From the NCBI GenBank assembly GCA_030672485.1, contig DAOVGH010000047.1, positions 1 to 10,052 of the forward strand: DNA of 10,052 nucleotides. Reading direction: 5' to 3'. The notes beneath the pieces are model-generated. The model searched no databases. It saw only the letters and a program-made list of their open reading frames with translations, and was not told the origin of the DNA. This document shows, piece after piece, positions 6,235-10,052 of this stretch (position 1 is the first letter of the stretch; each line of letters starts with the position of its first letter). The translations under genes and the position numbers were made by a program. This DNA is from Desulfobacterales bacterium (GTDB lineage Bacteria > Desulfobacterota > DSM-4660 > Desulfatiglandales > B25-G16).

Positions 6235-6547
6235 GAAATCATACACTAGATGTCTTCACAAGGGAACTTCTTAACAAATCTGTCAAATTTTTTAAGGCGT
6301 TCAATGCAAAATGATGAGTAGGTTGGGTAAAACGGTAAACGGTTGCGTAGCAACGGCCGAAGACCCGCCCGCCTCGCCTGAGCTTGCGATGGCGGGCAGG
6401 CCGATTGCCAGCAGACGATTCGAGCCTCGCAACCGCAACCCTTTAACGTAACCGAATGTCACAGAAATTGGCCAGTTGCCCCAGAGGGCATTATGATCTT
6501 CATACCTGGTTTAAGGCAAAGCTTCACTAGATAAAGGGCAATCATAC
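6235..6547. other. 313-base gap between pheS and pheT
   Basis: No gene is seen here, and no phenylalanine-rich leader peptide. An A/T-rich stem pairs 6270-6279 with 6287-6296 (9 of 10 bases) around CTGTCAA. It ends in a T-rich arm and might slow or end transcription. A large palindromic element occupies 6321-6452 and is listed separately. AAGGG at 6534-6538 is the ribosome binding site of pheT. No convincing promoter for pheT was found. Confidence 0.6.
6321..6452. repeat. REP-like palindromic element in the pheS-pheT gap
   Basis: The core is a GC-rich hairpin: GCCCGCCTCGC at 6367-6377 pairs with GCGATGGCGGGC at 6386-6397, with one bulged A and loop CTGAGCTT. It is framed by CGGTTGCG at 6340-6347, which pairs perfectly with CGCAACCG at 6428-6435. 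Looser outer arms begin GGTT at 6321 and end AACC at 6452. The base composition differs sharply from the A/T-rich flanks, and the unit looks inserted. This architecture fits a repetitive extragenic palindrome or a small non-autonomous mobile element. A transcript would form a long stem between the two cistrons, which could influence mRNA decay or the ratio of PheS to PheT. No transposase is encoded here. Confidence 0.55.
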
Positions 6548-8968
6548 ATGAGGATTAGTCTCAGTTGGCTGAGGGAATTTGTAGACATTGATCAAACACC
6601 GGCTGAGGTAGCAGAATCGCTCACTATGGCAGGCCTCGAGGTTGAAGGCCTCGAACATAGGGCGCAAAACCTCAATGATGTTACGGCAGCCAGGATCATG
6701 GATATCAGGCCCCATCCCGGGGCTGATCGGCTCTCCATCTGTCAGCTCGATGCCGGAAAAGAAGAGGTATCTGTAGTCTGTGGTGCTCCCAATATTCGTA
6801 AGGGCGATCTTGCACCCCTGGCCCTGCCAGGCACAACCCTTCCCAATGGCATGGTCATCAAAGAGAGCAGGATACAAGGTGAAATATCTCATGGAATGCT
6901 CTTGGCTGAGGACGAGATGGGCCTGACAGATGACCATGCCGGTATTATGATCCTTCCCGATGATCTCACACCTGGCCAGCCCCTTTCCTCTGCCTTGGAT
7001 CTGGAAGATTGGATTCTGGAGGTGAGCCTATCGCCCAACCGAATTGACTGTGCCTCTATAGTGGGTATTGCAAGGGAGATAGGGGCCTTGACGAACAAAA
7101 AGATTAAGATGCCAGAGATCCATTTTGAAGAGAGCGATCTCCTGATTGAGGATCTGGCCCGTGTGGCCATCCTCGACAGCCAGGGTTGTCCTCGGTATAC
7201 AGCTGGTTTGGTGGACCACGTGAAAATCGGCCCCTCTCCATTTTGGATGAGGTACAGGCTGCATGTCTCTGGAATCAGATCAATAAACAACGTGGTCGAT
7301 ATAACCAACTATATCCTCATAGAATTGGGGCAACCTTTGCATGCCTTTGATTACCACAGGTTGGCGGAGGGGCGAATAGTGGTCAAGAGGGCGGAAAACA
7401 ACCAAGTATTTACCACCCTGGATAACCAACCCAGGTATCTGGATGATCGGATGTTGGTTATATGTGACGGGAAAGAACCGGTGGCCCTGGCAGGGATAAT
7501 GGGCGGTCTTAATTCGGAGATAACAGAAGACACCGCTACTGTACTCATAGAAAGTGCCTACTTCGATCCCGCCATGATCCGCCGTTCCTCAAAGGAACTC
7601 TCTCTCACCACAGAGGCCTCATATCGCTTTGAAAGGGGAATTGATATCCAAGGAGTGGATCTTGCCTTGAAGAGGTCCCTTATGCTTATTGCCCAGTTGG
7701 CTGGGGGGGATATCGCCAAGGGCGTCATAGATTGTTACCCAAGGCCATGGTCTCCCCCAAAGATCACATTACGGGTTGACAGGGCAAATGAGATTCTGGG
7801 AACCGGCATTGATATGAAACAGATGGCCGATCATCTCTCCTCCCTTAACATGGCCGTAAAGGTAGTAAGTAAGGATCAAATGGAGGTTAGTCCACCGTCT
7901 TTCAGGGTGGATATAACCAGAGAGGCTGACCTGGTGGAGGAGGTTGCACGCCTATTTGGTTACAACAACATACCGGTTACCCTTCCAGCCATCAGGCCAG
8001 CAGAAGAGGACGTTCTTGAGCTTCTTCTCAGAGATCGGATTAAGAGTATACTGGTCGGTATTGGTTTTTCAGAGGTAATTACCTACTCCTTTATCTCCCC
8101 AAAATCCGCGGATATAATGGGAGCAGGAGAGAACAGTAATCTACGATCTTTTGTAAGGCTCCTCAATCCCCTCTCTCAAGATCAATCTGTCATGAGGACC
8201 TCCCTCATTCCCGGACTGCTCTCCACAGTCAGAATAAACTCATTGAGGGATCAGAATGATATTCGGGTATTTGAATGGGGAAAGGCATATATTAAAGGGG
8301 ACGGCGAATTGCCCCGGGAAAAGCAAGTTCTTGTGGCCTTAATCACTGGGCTAGGCTCCAGACAGGAGTGGTATCAGGAACCCAGGGAGGCTGATTTCTT
8401 TGATATCAAAGGCGTGGCGGAAGATATCCTGGAGGAGCTTGGCATTGGTGGGGCTGAGTACAAGAGAAGTAGCCCTAAAGAAGGGCTTGATCCACGTGAA
8501 TATGCCCGGATTTTTCACTCCGGCTCCGAGATCGGTGCTATTGGTCAGGTCTCAAAAGACGTGCTGGAGGGCTATGGAGTTGAAAAAAAGGCCTTTATCC
8601 TGGAACTCTATATTGAAGCGCTTCTGTCCCTCGTTGTTTGGGTAAAGAATTTTACACCCCTGGCCAAATTTCCCTCAGTTAGGAGAGATATCTCTATCGT
8701 AGTTGATCGCTCTTTAGACAGTGCCATGATAGTAAGTATTGTAAAAAAGATGGGAAATGGCCTGGTTGAATCCGTGGATATATTCGATGCTTACCAAGGA
8801 AAAGGGATTGCCCCTCAAGAAAGAGCCCTAGCTGTGAGGATTAGCTACAGGTCAAAGGAAAGGACCTTGACGGACGATGAGGTAAATGAGATCCACGGGG
8901 GGATCATAGACGAAATTCGCCGGCAGACAGGTGGAAGGCTGAGAGAGGGTGTACCAGAGACGGATTGA
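6548..8968 (+). CDS. pheT: Phenylalanine--tRNA ligase beta subunit
   Basis: PheT is the large subunit of PheRS. It binds tRNA-Phe and edits Tyr-tRNA-Phe. At 806 aa it has the full bacterial length. Domains in order: N-terminal region (1-38); an EMAP-type tRNA-binding OB fold (about 39-150) with HPGADRLSICQLD at 56-68 and VVCGAPNI at 76-83; the B3/B4 editing domain (about 215-390) with INNVVDITNYILIELGQPLH at 246-265, ALAGIMGG at 313-320 and EASYRFERGID at 356-366; B5 (about 403-475) ending DLVEEVARLFGYNNIP; the inactive synthetase-like core (about 485-690); and the FDX-ACB anticodon-binding domain (about 702-800) with FPSVRRDISIVVD at 708-720. No key region is missing. ATG 6548 has AAGGG at 6534-6538 with 9 bases of spacing. 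It is separated from pheS by an unusually long gap carrying a palindrome. Confidence 0.97.
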   Translation: MRISLSWLREFVDIDQTPAEVAESLTMAGLEVEGLEHRAQNLNDVTAARIMDIRPHPGADRLSICQLDAGKEEVSVVCGAPNIRKGDLAPLALPGTTLPNGMVIKESRIQGEISHGMLLAEDEMGLTDDHAGIMILPDDLTPGQPLSSALDLEDWILEVSLSPNRIDCASIVGIAREIGALTNKKIKMPEIHFEESDLLIEDLARVAILDSQGCPRYTAGLVDHVKIGPSPFWMRYRLHVSGIRSINNVVDITNYILIELGQPLHAFDYHRLAEGRIVVKRAENNQVFTTLDNQPRYLDDRMLVICDGKEPVALAGIMGGLNSEITEDTATVLIESAYFDPAMIRRSSKELSLTTEASYRFERGIDIQGVDLALKRSLMLIAQLAGGDIAKGVIDCYPRPWSPPKITLRVDRANEILGTGIDMKQMADHLSSLNMAVKVVSKDQMEVSPPSFRVDITREADLVEEVARLFGYNNIPVTLPAIRPAEEDVLELLLRDRIKSILVGIGFSEVITYSFISPKSADIMGAGENSNLRSFVRLLNPLSQDQSVMRTSLIPGLLSTVRINSLRDQNDIRVFEWGKAYIKGDGELPREKQVLVALITGLGSRQEWYQEPREADFFDIKGVAEDILEELGIGGAEYKRSSPKEGLDPREYARIFHSGSEIGAIGQVSKDVLEGYGVEKKAFILELYIEALLSLVVWVKNFTPLAKFPSVRRDISIVVDRSLDSAMIVSIVKKMGNGLVESVDIFDAYQGKGIAPQERALAVRISYRSKERTLTDDEVNEIHGGIIDEIRRQTGGRLREGVPETD

Positions 8969-9025
8969 GTTTGTCCAGTTTTGAGTTCATCAAGTTTTTC
9001 GTGCTTTTTATGCTATCATTAGACA

Positions 9026-9057
9026 CTTTAACTCACTTTAGCTCACTGTATAAAGTG
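9026..9057. repeat. Direct and inverted repeats ahead of the MerR gene
   Basis: CTTTAACTCA at 9026-9035 is followed directly by CTTTAGCTCA at 9036-9045 (9 of 10 identical). CACTTTA at 9034-9040 is also the inverse of TAAAGTG at 9051-9057, separated by 10 bases. The group sits just upstream of the likely start of a DNA-binding protein and could be its operator. If translation starts upstream at 8965 or 9010, these bases are coding and the pattern may be accidental. Confidence 0.3.
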
Positions 9058-9378
9058 GATATCCCGGATAACAAACGATTTTTCAGAATAGGCGAGGTAA
9101 GCCGTATAGTTGGGGTGAAGCCCTATGTTCTTCGTTACTGGGAAACGGAGTTCCCCGGTATTCGGCCTAAGAGGGCGGATTCAAGGCAGAGGATCTATGA
9201 ACGCGAGGATATCGAGACTATCAGAGAGATAAAAAGACTCCTCTATGAAGAAAAACTAACAGTGGAAGGTGCAAGGAGGAGGCTCACAGCCGCAAAGAAA
9301 ACCCACTCGATGTCACCGAGTAATTTCTTAAGGGAAATCAAAGAAGAGCTTAAACAAGTTTTCAAAATGCTTCAATAA
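9055..9378 (+). CDS. Small MerR-family transcriptional regulator
   Basis: The product carries a MerR-type winged helix-turn-helix. RFFRIGEVSRIVGVKPYVLRYW contains the recognition fold, and RQRIYEREDIETIREIKRLL forms the wing and following helix. LTVEGARRRL comes next, and then a short tail that may be a coiled coil. It has no effector-binding domain and no metal-binding cysteines, so it belongs to the short MerR group often found after pheT in Desulfobacterota; target and signal are unknown. The start is uncertain. TTG 8965 overlaps the pheT stop but would add a hydrophobic 30-residue leader unlike MerR proteins. ATG 9010 and GTG 9055 have no visible Shine-Dalgarno. I prefer GTG 9055 (107 aa) because VDIPDNKRFFRIGEV fits the usual N terminus. 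A weak hairpin, AACGC at 9377-9381 with GCGTT at 9386-9390, overlaps the stop and lacks a T-run. Confidence 0.85.
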   Translation: MDIPDNKRFFRIGEVSRIVGVKPYVLRYWETEFPGIRPKRADSRQRIYEREDIETIREIKRLLYEEKLTVEGARRRLTAAKKTHSMSPSNFLREIKEELKQVFKMLQ

Positions 9379-9561
9379 CGCCTAAGCGTTCAGCTTTCAG
9401 CCATCAGCAAGCCCTACTATCGGTCTATCTAGCAAATATCGTTATCACGGGGACCCCAAACGAGTCGCACCCATGAACTGAGGTGGTGTGGTCGAGGTTA
9501 AAATCGAGGCCATTGGAAGGCTGGGAAATATCGTAAAGTCCGCGGACCTAAGGGTGTGAAT

Positions 9562-10052
9562 ATGAAGTTTGCGCGTTTTGAATACAACGGCAATGCCTTT
9601 CTTGGGATGGTCGAAGGAGATGTTGTTGAGGCGCTCCAAGGCTCCCTGTTCGGTAGCTATGAGGAGACGGGAACGCGCTTTGCCTTGCGTGAGGTCAGGC
9701 TGCTCGCCCCCGTGACCCCGACCAAGATCGTCTGTATTGCCCATAACTATAGGGAACTCATTGAGCAAATCGGCGAAGAATTCCCAGATGAGCCAGTTTT
9801 CTTCCTGAAACCTCCGTCATGCCTTATCGGGCCCGAAGACGCCATCATCTACCCCCCAGGTGCTGAACGTGTGATATTTGAAGGTGAACTGGCGCTCGTG
9901 ATCAAGGACAAAATGAAGAACGTCCCGGAAGACGAGGCCTTGAGGTACGTCCTTGGATATTGCTGCTTCAACGATGTAACCGAGAGGGCCCTCGTGGAGA
10001 AAAACCGTCTCTTGCTATCGCTTGGCAAGGGCTTCGATACCTTCGGTCCTGT
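9562..10052 (+). CDS. Fumarylacetoacetate hydrolase-family protein, 3' end beyond window
   Basis: The first 163 residues of an FAH-superfamily enzyme are visible. These metal-dependent enzymes cleave or isomerise 2-oxo/enol acids in catabolism of aromatic and related compounds (for example fumarylpyruvate hydrolase or 2-hydroxyhepta-2,4-dienedioate isomerase). A short N-terminal domain (about 1-50) leads into the core, with KIVCIAHNY at 55-63, FFLKPPSCLIGP at 80-91, FEGELALVI at 106-114, LGYCCFNDVTER at 131-142 and GKGFDTFGP at 155-163. Expected metal ligands E107, E109 and D138 are present. ATG 9562 has AAGGG at 9550-9554 with 7 bases of spacing. It is a separate transcription unit from merR or a loose continuation. 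Arginines are coded 5 CGN to 4 AGG with no AGA, unlike the upstream genes. The substrate cannot be told from sequence. Confidence 0.92.
   Translation, partial: MKFARFEYNGNAFLGMVEGDVVEALQGSLFGSYEETGTRFALREVRLLAPVTPTKIVCIAHNYRELIEQIGEEFPDEPVFFLKPPSCLIGPEDAIIYPPGAERVIFEGELALVIKDKMKNVPEDEALRYVLGYCCFNDVTERALVEKNRLLLSLGKGFDTFGP

Noticed and set aside
6270..6296. Intrinsic terminator after pheS
   Set aside because: The stem is A/T-rich and the T-run lies within the stem rather than after it, so termination is not supported; it is mentioned only as a hairpin in the gap.
9379..9561. Possible tRNA gene downstream of merR
   Set aside because: I recall a tRNA-Pro after merR in some related genomes, but no cloverleaf, acceptor stem or TTCGA-type T-loop in the right context is visible here.
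9445..9768. Reverse-strand ORF of 107 aa opposite the FAH-family start
   Set aside because: It lies antisense to clearly conserved FAH coding sequence and has no recognisable product.

Overview
The window is an ordinary, well-conserved bacterial housekeeping region. It probably comes from an anaerobic member of the Desulfobacterota (former Deltaproteobacteria). That placement is an inference from the gene order thrS-infC-rpmI-rplT-pheS-pheT-merR next to a two-subunit, oxygen-sensitive class I fumarase, and from coding style: arginine is written mostly as AGA/AGG and isoleucine often as ATA. All supported genes lie on the + strand.

Layout: 1-321 holds a short tandem repeat and only a doubtful small ORF. 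The fumarase alpha and beta subunits (322-1164, 1246-1803) follow and form one iron-sulfur enzyme of the TCA cycle. A 332-base gap (1804-2135) contains an elaborate set of inverted repeats just upstream of thrS. Then comes the translation block: thrS (2136-4052), infC (4055-4558, starting at ATT), rpmI (4569-4766), rplT (4863-5237) and pheS (5227-6234). After a 313-base gap with a REP-like palindrome comes pheT (6548-8968), then a short MerR-family regulator (about 9055-9378). The window ends inside a fumarylacetoacetate hydrolase-family gene (9562 onward).

How the genes work together: ThrS and PheST charge tRNA-Thr and tRNA-Phe, IF3 controls start-codon selection, and bL35 and bL20 are 50S ribosomal proteins. 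infC sits 2 bases after thrS with its Shine-Dalgarno inside the last thrS codons, and rplT overlaps pheS by 11 bases, so translational coupling is likely at both junctions. The gap between pheS and pheT is unusually large for two subunits of one enzyme. No ihfA lies between pheT and merR, where many proteobacteria have it.

I found no CRISPR array, transposase, rRNA or tRNA, and no clear new system. The points most worth a second look are the AUU start of infC, the mutually exclusive helices ahead of thrS, and the REP-like element splitting pheS from pheT.
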